A stretch of 64,000 bases of DNA, from assembly GCF_001484605.1 (NCBI RefSeq), contig NZ_CP013747.1, positions 3,224,001 to 3,288,000 on the forward strand, in the 5' to 3' direction. This document shows positions 17,184-25,298 of this stretch, one piece after another. The notes beneath the pieces are model-generated. The model was not told where the DNA came from. It made no database searches and saw only the letters and a program-made list of their open reading frames with translations. Within the stretch, counting starts at the first letter, position 1; each line of letters opens with the position of its first letter. This DNA comes from Pseudarthrobacter sulfonivorans. Lineage in GTDB: Bacteria; Actinomycetota; Actinomycetes; Actinomycetales; Micrococcaceae. The translations under genes and the position numbers were made by a program.

Positions 17184-19291
17184 GAGTTGTCCCCCTGTGT
17201 GTTGATCAATGTCTCGATGTCTTCGGTACCCAAAATTCCGTCGGCGATAAGCACGGTCACGCTGCGGCGAACCGGCGCACCGGGTTCGGCAATGACCGGT
17301 GCGTCCCAGGCCAGCGACTGGCCAACTCCCGGATATCCGTCCACGCGGACGAACCACGGGTCCGTTGAATCCGCGGCGGCGACGAACACGAGTGTGGCCG
17401 CGCCGCCGGCCTCGCCGCCGTCGCGAACGGCGCCAACGTCAGTGCCGCCGTCGGACGTTCCCTCCGTGAACCCGCCCGACCACGCGAGCCACGGCGTAAC
17501 ACTCCCGTGCACGGCGGACTCACCCGCCTCCGAAGGCGTCCAGACGCGCGCCCCGGAACATTCGGGAAGGCGCCAGAAGAACCCGCCGTAACCGCCTCCA
17601 ACACGGCCGTTGGAACCGGGGCTGCCCAGGCTCACCGGCCGGTTGCCGGCGGGGGAGAGTGCAAAGTCCAGGGTGAGGCGCCACGCGGAAGGCCCGACGG
17701 CGGCCCACGTCCAGGTGCGCTGTTCGGTCAGGATGGGAGCGCCGTCGGGCCCGTTCCAGGCGAGGTTCTCGGTCAGCTTGCCCTCGGCGGCGGACGGTTC
17801 GCCGGTCCGGACGATGCTGCCGTGGTCCGGGCGCCAGACGTATTCGCCGCCGGCCGCCCGGGTGTAGGTGCGCCCGCCCCAGAAGTTGACGCCGTCCACA
17901 TCCTGGAGGGCCACCCCCACGCCCAGGTGCCACACGTGGTCCAGCGGCTGGTGGTCCGTCACAACGGTCCCGGCCAGGGTGCGGACCGGGTGCAGGTACG
18001 GGCGGGGGGAGGACACGGCGCGGATGCCGCTGCCGTCCTGATAGTCCGCCACGGGATGCCCGGCAAGGTCGAAGGTCCCGACCGGCGGCAGGCTCCGGGC
18101 CCACGGGACGCCCAGCTCGGCAAAGGTGGCCTGTGCCTTCGTGGCGCGTTCGATCAGCGCGGCAATGCCGTGGACCACCGGGTGGGCATCATCGCCGTCG
18201 CCCTCCCAGCTGACATGGCCGGCGTCGATTTCCCGGGGCGCGGGGGCGGTGCGGATGGCTTCCAGCACACACATGAATGCGCCGGCATCCGGCAGCGCGC
18301 TGAGCAGGCGAGTGCCGGGCAGGGGAGTGCCGGCGGTCCGCGCAGCAAGCAGGTTCTCCAGCAGGTCGGTCCGGCCGAACGTCTCGCGGCGCTCGCCGTC
18401 CGCCGTCGTGATGACAAGTTCGTCTTCGGTGTAGAAGAACGTGATCTCCCCCCGCGTCCCATGGACCGTGACGGAGGGCCGCTGCTGTTCGGGGGCGCAC
18501 AGAGTGAGCGCGCACAACAGGGTCTGTCCGGCCACCGTGCGAACGCGGATCACCGAAGTGTCATCGCTCTGGGTGTCGTTGGCGCGGTAAAGGTCCGTCT
18601 CCACGGAGGCGACGTCGGCAACCGTGTGGGCGCCTGCCATGTTCAGGGCGGTGGCCACGGCGTGCGCCAAGGCATTGGTGGCCACACCGTCCACCACGTC
18701 GATGCCGTCCAGGCTGCGCTTTCCGGCCCACCGGGAACGCTTGAAGTAGCTCCTGGTCCGCAGCCACATGCCGGTGGCGCTGAGTCCCAGCACGTCTCCG
18801 ATATCACCGGATTCGATGGTGTTCCGGATTTCCGGCAGGGCCAGCGAGCCCAGGCTCTGGAACCCCACCTGCACAAGCCTGCCGGCGGATTCGGCGGCGG
18901 CCAGCACCTCCTGGAACTGGGCCATGGATGCCACCGGCGGCTTCTCCACATACACGTCGGCACCGGCGGCCAACGCGGCCAGTGCAAGGGGAGCGTGCGT
19001 CTGGATGGGGGTGGCCAGGATGACCACGTCCGGGACCGGCCCGGCCGCCAGCAGCTGGTCCAGGGTGTTGAATACGGCCGCGGACCCGGCCAGCGCGCCC
19101 GTTTCCGGTGGGTTGGGGTCCGCCACTGCCACCAGATGCAGGGCCCCGGCTTCCTCGAGCCTGGCGAGGTTGGCCAGGTGCGATTCGCCAAAACCGTGCA
19201 CACCCACGAGGGCTATGCGCGGGAGGGTTGCCGGAACGTCACCTGCCGTTGCGGAGCTGGCGGGCGCCGCGGGGGCGGAGTGCTGAATCAT
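17180..19291 (-). CDS. Fusion: Gfo/Idh/MocA oxidoreductase plus PmoA-like (DUF6807) domain
   Basis: 703 residues, twice the family's normal length. Residues 25-400 form a Gfo/Idh/MocA enzyme with a Rossmann loop (ALVGVHGFGESH), the E-K-P motif (VYVEKPPVAS) and a C-terminal half closely similar to the lone protein at 39716-40948. Residues 410-690 match the PmoA-like family, with RPYLHPVRTLAG, DHQPLDHVWHLGVG and NFWGGRTY as marks. That family is annotated from methane monooxygenase naming but is common in sugar clusters and may bind or process carbohydrates. It overlaps both neighbours by 4 bp, so the three genes are translationally coupled. Substrate not known. Confidence 0.82.
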   Translation of the reverse strand: MIQHSAPAAPASSATAGDVPATLPRIALVGVHGFGESHLANLARLEEAGALHLVAVADPNPPETGALAGSAAVFNTLDQLLAAGPVPDVVILATPIQTHAPLALAALAAGADVYVEKPPVASMAQFQEVLAAAESAGRLVQVGFQSLGSLALPEIRNTIESGDIGDVLGLSATGMWLRTRSYFKRSRWAGKRSLDGIDVVDGVATNALAHAVATALNMAGAHTVADVASVETDLYRANDTQSDDTSVIRVRTVAGQTLLCALTLCAPEQQRPSVTVHGTRGEITFFYTEDELVITTADGERRETFGRTDLLENLLAARTAGTPLPGTRLLSALPDAGAFMCVLEAIRTAPAPREIDAGHVSWEGDGDDAHPVVHGIAALIERATKAQATFAELGVPWARSLPPVGTFDLAGHPVADYQDGSGIRAVSSPRPYLHPVRTLAGTVVTDHQPLDHVWHLGVGVALQDVDGVNFWGGRTYTRAAGGEYVWRPDHGSIVRTGEPSAAEGKLTENLAWNGPDGAPILTEQRTWTWAAVGPSAWRLTLDFALSPAGNRPVSLGSPGSNGRVGGGYGGFFWRLPECSGARVWTPSEAGESAVHGSVTPWLAWSGGFTEGTSDGGTDVGAVRDGGEAGGAATLVFVAAADSTDPWFVRVDGYPGVGQSLAWDAPVIAEPGAPVRRSVTVLIADGILGTEDIETLINTQGDNS

Positions 19292-20478
19292 CTGGGGTCC
19301 TCGGTGGCTAAGGGGTTGCTAGGGGCGAAAGGTTGTGGGCGGGCGGGTCCCGCTGCGCCCAGGGTCCTGGACAGGTAGCTGATGGCTTCATTCTGCATCT
19401 CCGCGGTGAAGGCGTGCCCGCCTGGCCAGAAAGCGCCTGTGTAGGAATCAGCTGAGTGCAGGGACTCCAGGATCCGGTGGGCGTCCCGCATCCCTTCTTC
19501 CGGGAACAGCTCATCGGCCAGCGCGTACTGCACCAGTAAGCCGTCGGCGCCGGACCGTCCGGTCAGTTCCGGCCAGTCGCCCAGCTTCCAAAGGCCCGGG
19601 GTCTGGAGCAGCCAGGAATGGGCATCCAGGTAGGCGGGCAGCAGCGACTGGAACGTGGTCATCATGCACGTGACCACGTAGTTCCGGATCCGCGGGCTGA
19701 GGACTGCCATAGCCAGTGCCCGGCCGCCGCCACCGGAGAACCCGATGCAGCCCAGCCGCTCCGCGTCCACCCCGGGCAGACCGGCAAGGATCTCCAGTGC
19801 GGCCAGGTCATCGTGGGCCACCATCCCCGCCAGGCTGGTGCCCAGCAGGCCCGCCGCCTTTGCCACGGTGTCCTCGTGGATTCCCGCGGCGGCGTTGTAC
19901 AGTTCGGCATCGGAAGGTACGACGCCGGCCTCCCGCCATTGCGACTGCCTCGCCTCCAGTGCGGATTCCGTCCGCCACGGCGGGGTGGACAGATCGAAGC
20001 GCCGGCTGCCCCAGGCAAAGGCGTCGTGGGCCAGGACGGCGAAGCCCTGGCGGGCGACCTCCGTGGCTAGGGCGCGCCCCCCGTAGTGCCCGGCGCGGGC
20101 TTCCGCCGCGGACGGGTGGGACTCGGGAAGCGTGACCAGCCGGTCCGCTCCGCCGAACTTGTTTCCGCCGTGGCAGTGCAGGGCCAGCACGCCGGGCAGC
20201 GGCCCGGAAGTCCCGGCCGGCCGCAATAACCAGCCCGTGGTGCGGGGGCCGAAGCCCAACTGCCAGCTGAGCTGGGAGGTGGTGACGCCGTCGTACGTTT
20301 CCTCCCAGTGGACGGTGACGTCCGTTGGGGGAACAACTGCCGGAACGCCCAGGGCGTCCGAAAGGTCCTGCGCCGCCGGGGTGGCGGCCTGGTAGCGCGG
20401 CCGGTCACGGACGTAGGCAGGCCAGTTCTCATAGCCTGCAATTGCGCTGGGCCGGACCGGCCGGGAATCCTTGCTCAC
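19288..20478 (-). CDS. Alpha/beta hydrolase (acetyl-xylan esterase/dienelactone hydrolase type)
   Basis: 396 residues from the GTG at 20478, which follows GGCAGG; further upstream codons run into the operator region. The nucleophile elbow is GFSGGGG, the acid is probably in YALADELFPEEG and the histidine in PGGHAFTAEM. A large lid with a Trp-rich segment suggests a carbohydrate or aryl ester. No signal peptide, so it acts inside the cell. First gene of the three-gene minus-strand operon, divergent from a sugar transporter with LacI-type operators between. Confidence 0.8.
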   Translation of the reverse strand: MSKDSRPVRPSAIAGYENWPAYVRDRPRYQAATPAAQDLSDALGVPAVVPPTDVTVHWEETYDGVTTSQLSWQLGFGPRTTGWLLRPAGTSGPLPGVLALHCHGGNKFGGADRLVTLPESHPSAAEARAGHYGGRALATEVARQGFAVLAHDAFAWGSRRFDLSTPPWRTESALEARQSQWREAGVVPSDAELYNAAAGIHEDTVAKAAGLLGTSLAGMVAHDDLAALEILAGLPGVDAERLGCIGFSGGGGRALAMAVLSPRIRNYVVTCMMTTFQSLLPAYLDAHSWLLQTPGLWKLGDWPELTGRSGADGLLVQYALADELFPEEGMRDAHRILESLHSADSYTGAFWPGGHAFTAEMQNEAISYLSRTLGAAGPARPQPFAPSNPLATEDPR

Positions 20479-20568
20479 TGACCTGCCTGTTGTTCGGGTG
20501 GACGGGGAGGGTTGAAGGCGCGGCGGATCGGGACGGATGTTGAACTGTGGGTAAAGTGATCCGGTTGC

Positions 20569-20583
20569 AGAAAACGCTTTCTC
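20569..20583. promoter_or_regulatory. LacI-type operator
   Basis: AGAAAACGCTTTCTC, same core as the sites at 254-273 and 22862-22878, in the divergent region between the hydrolase operon and the first ABC transporter. Confidence 0.6.
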
Positions 20584-20612
20584 AAAAACTAACAAAGGGC
20601 TATACAGGAGTC

Positions 20613-20628
20613 AAGAAACCGTTTACTT
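20613..20628. promoter_or_regulatory. Second LacI-type operator (degenerate)
   Basis: AAGAAACCGTTTACTT, centred 45 bp from the first site. The same phase spacing would allow looping or cooperative binding, and it lies before the transporter leader. Confidence 0.45.
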
Positions 20629-20780
20629 TGGTACGGAGCCGCTTTCAACGTCCCGCGTGACGGAGGCCGGATCCGGACAGCTGCACATGAAGTGAGTCCG
20701 CCGCCGGAGACGGTGTAAACATGGATCGCCCAGTGCGATCAACCCAGACGTGGAGGGCCACGATGACCAAAGGAGGCCAC

Positions 20781-20870
20781 ATGGCCGCTAGACACATACC
20801 CAGGACGCCGTGCCCGGCAGGAATGCCGGCTGCTGCGGGTCTGCTGCGTGAAACGGAGTTGCCGCAATGA
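20781..20870 (+). CDS. Short ORF translationally coupled to the first permease (candidate leader/small protein)
   Basis: 29 codons starting at an ATG with a near-perfect AAAGGAGG six bases upstream; an in-frame ATG at 20763 is possible. It ends in an ATGA overlap with the permease start at 20867. The peptide M-A-A-R-H-I-P-R-T-P-C-P-A-G-M... is basic and Pro-rich, with no known motif. The ribosome binding site is stronger than that of the permease, so ribosomes may reach the permease through this frame. It could equally be a non-conserved frame; conservation was not testable here. Confidence 0.4.
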   Translation: MAARHIPRTPCPAGMPAAAGLLRETELPQ

Positions 20871-21811
20871 GTGCCATCAGTGAACTGAGCACCCTCAAGC
20901 GCCGCAAAGGCCCCATGACGGCAGCGGAGAAAAAAGCGAACGGCCGGGATAACAAGGCCGCCTACATCTTCTTGCTGCCGTGGCTGGTGGGCCTTGTTGC
21001 CATCACCGTCGGTCCGATGCTGATGTCCCTGTACCTGTCCTTCACGGATTACAACCTGCTCCAGCCGCCGGAATGGGTCGGGCTGGACAACTTCATCCGC
21101 ATGTTCGCCGACGCCCGGCTGCACAACTCGCTGGGCGTGACGTTCACCTACGTCTTTGTAGGCGTCCCGCTGCAGCTCGGTGTTGCGCTGCTGATCGCGC
21201 TGGTGCTGGATAAGGGCCTGCGGGGACTGCCGTTCTACCGTTCCGTCTTCTACCTGCCGTCCCTGCTGGGCGGTTCCGTGGCAGTTGCCATCCTGTGGAA
21301 GCAGATCTTCGGCACCACCGGCCTGGTCAACCAGGCCCTGGCGATGTTTGGCATCCAGGGTCCCGGCTGGATTTCCGATCCGAGCACCGCGCTGGGCTCC
21401 ATCGTCCTGCTGCACGTGTGGACCTTCGGGGCCCCCATGATCATCTTCCTGGCCGGTCTGCGCCAGATTCCGGTGATGTACTACGAAGCAGCGAAGGTGG
21501 ACGGCGCCAGCACACTCCAGCAGTTCTGGCGGATCACACTTCCCATGCTCAGCCCCATCATTTTCTTCAACCTGGTGCTCCAGATCATTGGATCCTTCCA
21601 GTCCTTCACACAGGCATTCATCGTTTCCGGCGGCAATGGCGGCCCTTCGGACTCCACGATGTTCTTCACGCTGTACCTGTACCAGAAGGGCTTTGGCCAG
21701 TTCGACATGGGCTACGCCTCCGCAATGGCGTGGTTCCTGCTGGTCATCATCGGTGTGTTCACCGCCATCAACTTCATCGCCGCAAAGTATTGGGTTTTCT
21801 ATGACGACTAA
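20867..21811 (+). CDS. Carbohydrate ABC transporter permease (MalF/UgpA-like)
   Basis: 314 residues with six membrane helices after a 30-residue basic N-terminus; the first is FLLPWLVGLVAITVGPMLMS. The CUT1-type E-A-A loop is present as YYEAAKVDGASTLQQFWRIT. It forms the import channel with the next gene and receives substrate from the lipoprotein at 22923. No ATPase gene is present nearby, so a shared MsiK-like ATPase elsewhere is expected, as in other actinobacteria. Note the unusual gene order: permeases before the binding protein. Confidence 0.92.
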   Translation: MSAISELSTLKRRKGPMTAAEKKANGRDNKAAYIFLLPWLVGLVAITVGPMLMSLYLSFTDYNLLQPPEWVGLDNFIRMFADARLHNSLGVTFTYVFVGVPLQLGVALLIALVLDKGLRGLPFYRSVFYLPSLLGGSVAVAILWKQIFGTTGLVNQALAMFGIQGPGWISDPSTALGSIVLLHVWTFGAPMIIFLAGLRQIPVMYYEAAKVDGASTLQQFWRITLPMLSPIIFFNLVLQIIGSFQSFTQAFIVSGGNGGPSDSTMFFTLYLYQKGFGQFDMGYASAMAWFLLVIIGVFTAINFIAAKYWVFYDD

Positions 21812-22751
21812 GCTTGAGACGCTGCCCGCCCCGGACAAAAAGACCGCCGGCGCCGGTAAGCCAACGAATCACCGCAAGCCCGCGAAACGCCGCGAATCCC
21901 GCGGCACGCTCGCGTTCAGCAGGGCTGCCCGCACCAAGGCCTTGATCAAACATGGCATCCTGATCCTCGCCGGCGGCCTGATGATCTACCCGCTGCTGTG
22001 GATGGTGGTCTCATCGCTCCGGGCCAATGAGCTGATTTTCCGCGAGCCTGGCCTGTGGCTCAACAGCCTGGAGATGAGCAACTACACGGACGGCTGGTCC
22101 GCGCTGACGCACCCGTTCGGGCACTACATGCTCAACTCGGCCATCGTGGTGATCGGCTCCATCCTGGGAAACCTGATCTCGTGTTCCATGGCCGCCTACG
22201 CGTTCGCGCGGCTCCAGTTCACGGGCAAGAAGCTGTTCTTCGGCATCATGCTGCTGACTATCATGCTCCCGTTCCACGTGGTGATCGTGCCGCAGTACAT
22301 CCTGTTCTCGCAGATCGGCTGGGTAAACACGTTCTGGCCGCTCATTGTGCCCAAGCTGCTGGCCACCGACGCGTTCTTCGTGTTCCTGATGGTCCAGTTC
22401 ATCCGCGGCATCCCGAAGGACCTGGATGAAGCAGCAAGGATCGACGGCGCCGGCCACCCGCGCATCTTCCTGCGGGTCATCCTGCCCCTGATGGTGCCGG
22501 CCCTGGCCACCACCACCATCTTCACCTTCATCTGGACGTGGAACGACTTCTTCGGGGCCCTGATCTACCTGACGGATCCGGACATGTTCACCGTTCCGGT
22601 TGCGCTGCGGGCCTTCGTTGATTCGCAGTCCGCCACCAGTTGGGGATCGCTGTTCGCGATGTCCATCGTGTCCCTCCTGCCGGTATTCCTGGTGTTCCTC
22701 TTCGGCCAGCGGTTCCTCATCAAGGGCATCGCCACCACAGGCATCAAATAG
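21801..22751 (+). CDS. Carbohydrate ABC transporter permease (MalG/UgpE-like)
   Basis: 316 residues from the ATG at 21801, overlapping the preceding gene by 11 bp. Long basic N-terminus (about 45 residues), then six helices. E-A-A loop as LDEAARIDGAGHPRIFLRVI. The C-terminus ends GQRFLIKGIATTGIK, typical of MalG-type proteins. Partner of the permease at 20867. A hairpin follows 30 bp after the stop. Confidence 0.92.
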   Translation: MTTKLETLPAPDKKTAGAGKPTNHRKPAKRRESRGTLAFSRAARTKALIKHGILILAGGLMIYPLLWMVVSSLRANELIFREPGLWLNSLEMSNYTDGWSALTHPFGHYMLNSAIVVIGSILGNLISCSMAAYAFARLQFTGKKLFFGIMLLTIMLPFHVVIVPQYILFSQIGWVNTFWPLIVPKLLATDAFFVFLMVQFIRGIPKDLDEAARIDGAGHPRIFLRVILPLMVPALATTTIFTFIWTWNDFFGALIYLTDPDMFTVPVALRAFVDSQSATSWGSLFAMSIVSLLPVFLVFLFGQRFLIKGIATTGIK

Positions 22752-22780
22752 ATCCAGTGAAACACCTTGCTCCAGCCAGT

Positions 22781-22803
22781 GGCCCGTCCCCCGAGGACGG
22801 GCC
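22781..22803 (+). terminator. Hairpin after the permease pair
   Basis: GGCCCGTCC and GGACGGGCC form a 9-bp stem with a 5-base loop. No T-run, so partial termination or mRNA processing before the separately promoted binding protein is likely. Confidence 0.65.
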
Positions 22804-22824
22804 ATTGGCGTATGGAAAGAACAT

Positions 22825-22850
22825 CTTGTAATACAAGTCATGTACTTGTA
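22825..22850. promoter_or_regulatory. Overlapping CTTGTA palindromes before the binding-protein gene
   Basis: CTTGTA-A-TACAAG (22825-22837, 6-1-6) overlaps TACAAGT-CATGT-ACTTGTA (22832-22850, 7-5-7), giving three half-sites in alternating orientation. It is distinct from the LacI-type site 12 bp downstream, so a second regulator (GntR/MarR-like binding geometry) is plausible. Confidence 0.5.
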
Positions 22851-22861
22851 GTATGAGAGTT

Positions 22862-22878
22862 AAGAAAACGCTTTCTCG
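22862..22878. promoter_or_regulatory. LacI-type operator before the first binding-protein gene
   Basis: AAGAAAACGCTTTCTCG, same core as the operators at 254-273 and 20569-20583, 45 bp upstream of the GTG start. Confidence 0.65.
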
Positions 22879-22922
22879 TTTACTTTCCCCCATAGCCAGA
22901 TCAATGAAGATCGGAGTACCCA

Positions 22923-24281
22923 GTGGCGCTTTTTCACCGCACTGAGTCAGATGCCAAGATCCGTAAGGCCGAGGTGCCATCCACCGGCGCACCCCGGCGT
23001 TTCCGTAAGACGGGCGTGGTGGCCGCGGCAGCCGCCGTCGTGCTTGCCCTGAGTGCCTGCGGCGGCGGAGCCTCCCCGCAGAGCGACGGCGGACCCGTTG
23101 AGCTGCGTTTCTCGTGGTGGGGCAGCGACAAGCGCGCCCAGCTGACGCAGGCGGCAATCGCGGCGTTCGAGGCCGAGAACCCCAATATCAAGATCAAGCC
23201 GGAGTACGGCGACTGGAGCGGATACTGGGACAAGCTGGCCACCCAGGTCGCCGCCAACGACGCCCCGGACATCATCCAGATGGACGAAAAATACATCACG
23301 GAGTACTCAACCCGCGGCGCCCTGCTGGACCTCTCCAAGTACCAGATCGACACGTCAAAGCTGGACGAAGCCGCCCTCAATGCCGGCAAGAGCGAAGACG
23401 GCCTGACCGGCATCGCCGCCGGCATCAACGCGGCCACCATCCTGGCCAACCCGGCTGTCTTCAAGGCTGCAGGCGTTGAACTTCCCGACGACAAGACCTG
23501 GACCTGGGAAGACTTCGGCCGCATCTCCGCCGAACTCACCGAGAAGTCCCCGAAGGGTACGTACGGCTCCGCCGCCTACGGCACGGACGAGGCCTCGCTG
23601 GGAGTCTGGCTCCGGCAGAACGGCAAGTCCCTGTACACGTCGGACGGCAAACTGGGCTTCGAGCCCTCGGACATCGCCGACTGGTGGGCTTTCCTGAAGG
23701 AGCTCAGTGAGAAGAAGGCTGTGCCGTCTGCATCGGAAGTTGTGGAAGCTGAGGCCGCAGCGCTTGACCAGAGTGGCCTGGCCACGGGCAAGAACGGGCT
23801 CGCCTTCTGGTGGTCCAACCAGCTGCCGGCGCTGGAGAAGGCTGCCGGAACCGACCTGCAGATCCTGCGGTTCCCGTCCACCACCGGCAAGGCTGCCGAC
23901 GCCAAGCTTTGGTACAAGGCATCCCAGTTCTGGTCGGCTTCATCGCGCACCAAGCACCCCGTGGAAACGGCCAAGTTCATCAACTTCCTGGCCAACAACA
24001 CCAAGGCAGGCGAGGCCCTGCTTGCCGACCGCGGCGTCTACCCGAACTCCGACGTCCGCGCCGCCATCGAGCCAAAGCTGACCCCCGCCGATATCAAGGT
24101 GGTCAAGTTCATCGACCAGATCAAGGGCGAACTTGGCGAGGCCCCGGCCCCGCCGCCGAAGGGCGCCGGCGCCATCCAGGAAATCGTCAAGCGCTACACC
24201 TCCGAGGTCCTCTTCAACCGCCTGTCCACAGACGAGGCCGGCAAGAAGGCCGTGGACGAGATGAAGTCCGCTATCAGCTAA
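22923..24281 (+). CDS. Extracellular sugar-binding lipoprotein of an ABC transporter
   Basis: 452 residues, GTG start with CGGAG upstream. A basic N-region to about residue 34, a hydrophobic helix and the lipobox L-S-A-C place it on the outer membrane face as a lipoprotein. The mature domain matches family 1 solute-binding proteins (ELRFSWWGSDKRAQLTQ, then GDWSGYWDKLATQVA). It would deliver an oligosaccharide to the permeases at 20867-22751. The first half closely resembles the orphan binding protein at 34897, pointing to duplication within the cluster. Confidence 0.9.
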   Translation: MALFHRTESDAKIRKAEVPSTGAPRRFRKTGVVAAAAAVVLALSACGGGASPQSDGGPVELRFSWWGSDKRAQLTQAAIAAFEAENPNIKIKPEYGDWSGYWDKLATQVAANDAPDIIQMDEKYITEYSTRGALLDLSKYQIDTSKLDEAALNAGKSEDGLTGIAAGINAATILANPAVFKAAGVELPDDKTWTWEDFGRISAELTEKSPKGTYGSAAYGTDEASLGVWLRQNGKSLYTSDGKLGFEPSDIADWWAFLKELSEKKAVPSASEVVEAEAAALDQSGLATGKNGLAFWWSNQLPALEKAAGTDLQILRFPSTTGKAADAKLWYKASQFWSASSRTKHPVETAKFINFLANNTKAGEALLADRGVYPNSDVRAAIEPKLTPADIKVVKFIDQIKGELGEAPAPPPKGAGAIQEIVKRYTSEVLFNRLSTDEAGKKAVDEMKSAIS

Positions 24282-24361
24282 GTCCCGCGCCGCCGTCGGG
24301 CTCTTCCGGATGCAGCTTCTGCAGGAAACTTCAGCAGGAAGCGTACGACGGCGAGTGGTCA

Positions 24362-24410
24362 CCACAGTCCCGGCTGGAACCTTTGGTTCCGGCCGGGACT
24401 GTGGCGTTTT
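24362..24410 (+). terminator. Rho-independent terminator
   Basis: A long stem CCACAGTCCCGGCTGGAAC pairs with GTTCCGGCCGGGACTGTGG around the loop CTTTG, followed by CGTTTT. A textbook terminator for the binding-protein gene. Confidence 0.9.
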
Positions 24411-24512
24411 AAGGTCCGTGTACTGGGTCCTGCTTTTCCAGGCAGCCATGAGTGCTAGACGGGTGCCGGTCGGCGTGGTCCACTGGGATCAATTCAATTC
24501 ATGGGGGAGAAC

Positions 24513-25271
24513 ATGAAGGCATCCGCTTGGACCGCCGCTGCGGCAGCACTAGTGATATTGACCGGTTGCGCAGATGGTGTGCCCAGCGGGCATCCGACGC
24601 CGAACACACTGGAAGTTAGTCCGCCCAGTGCCGTTCCCACTGTCCGTCCGAGTTCATCCGCTCAGGCCTCAGGGGCGCCGGTTCAAGCGATCACCATCCC
24701 GCTGGGCAAGCAGAAGCAGACTGGTGTCGAGGCGTGGCTGCCGGTCAGCGGCTACTCCGGAGCCCCAGGTTCGGAAATTACTTACGATGCCTCAGAGTCC
24801 GCAGGCGTCGTGGTCAAGTATGAATGGGATCTGGACGGCGACGGAAGCTACGACCGGACCACCACAGATCCTGTCCTCAAGCACACGTACCGGACCGAGT
24901 TTGAAGGACTGATGATTCTGCGGGTGACGGGGATCGCCGGAGGCACCGACACGTTGGAGACGCCTGTTCGCATCAGCACTACACCCCGGTATCAGCTGCT
25001 GGCCGCGCCCTTGAACGTACAGGTGGAGGTTCTCTCTACGGTCGGCGGGATCAGCGAAGTCAAAGTCAGCTGGGAATCCAATGACCCCGCAGTCTACAGA
25101 TGGGGAGTGACCCTCGACGGCTTCCCGGCAGGTGTCGTTGACGGATCGGCCCGATCCGTCAACGTTACAGAGGTGCACCGCGAGGAAGATGTCCTGATTG
25201 AGGTCCTGGGCCTTACAGCCGACGGCGCCCTGGGGGAACGGGCGGGCCCAGTCCTGGCCGCGGCCAAGTAG
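24513..25271 (+). CDS. Lipoprotein with PKD-like domain
   Basis: 252 residues from the ATG at 24513, which has GGGGGAG five bases upstream. Signal helix with lipobox L-T-G-C near residue 20. Residues 75-150 form a PKD-like beta-sandwich: AGVVVKYEWDLDGDGSYDR, the D-x-D-x-D turn, then a HTYRTEFEG strand. PKD domains mediate protein-protein or polysaccharide contacts at the surface. No operon partner. Confidence 0.75.
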   Translation: MKASAWTAAAAALVILTGCADGVPSGHPTPNTLEVSPPSAVPTVRPSSSAQASGAPVQAITIPLGKQKQTGVEAWLPVSGYSGAPGSEITYDASESAGVVVKYEWDLDGDGSYDRTTTDPVLKHTYRTEFEGLMILRVTGIAGGTDTLETPVRISTTPRYQLLAAPLNVQVEVLSTVGGISEVKVSWESNDPAVYRWGVTLDGFPAGVVDGSARSVNVTEVHREEDVLIEVLGLTADGALGERAGPVLAAAK

Positions 25272-25298
25272 TAAATCTCGCAGGCTTGTCCGTGGCTT

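Noticed and set aside
17507..19378. 623-codon plus-strand open frame opposite the Gfo/Idh-PmoA fusion
   Set aside because: Antisense shadow with no ribosome binding site or domain; rich in Gly/Arg/Gln as expected from the complement.
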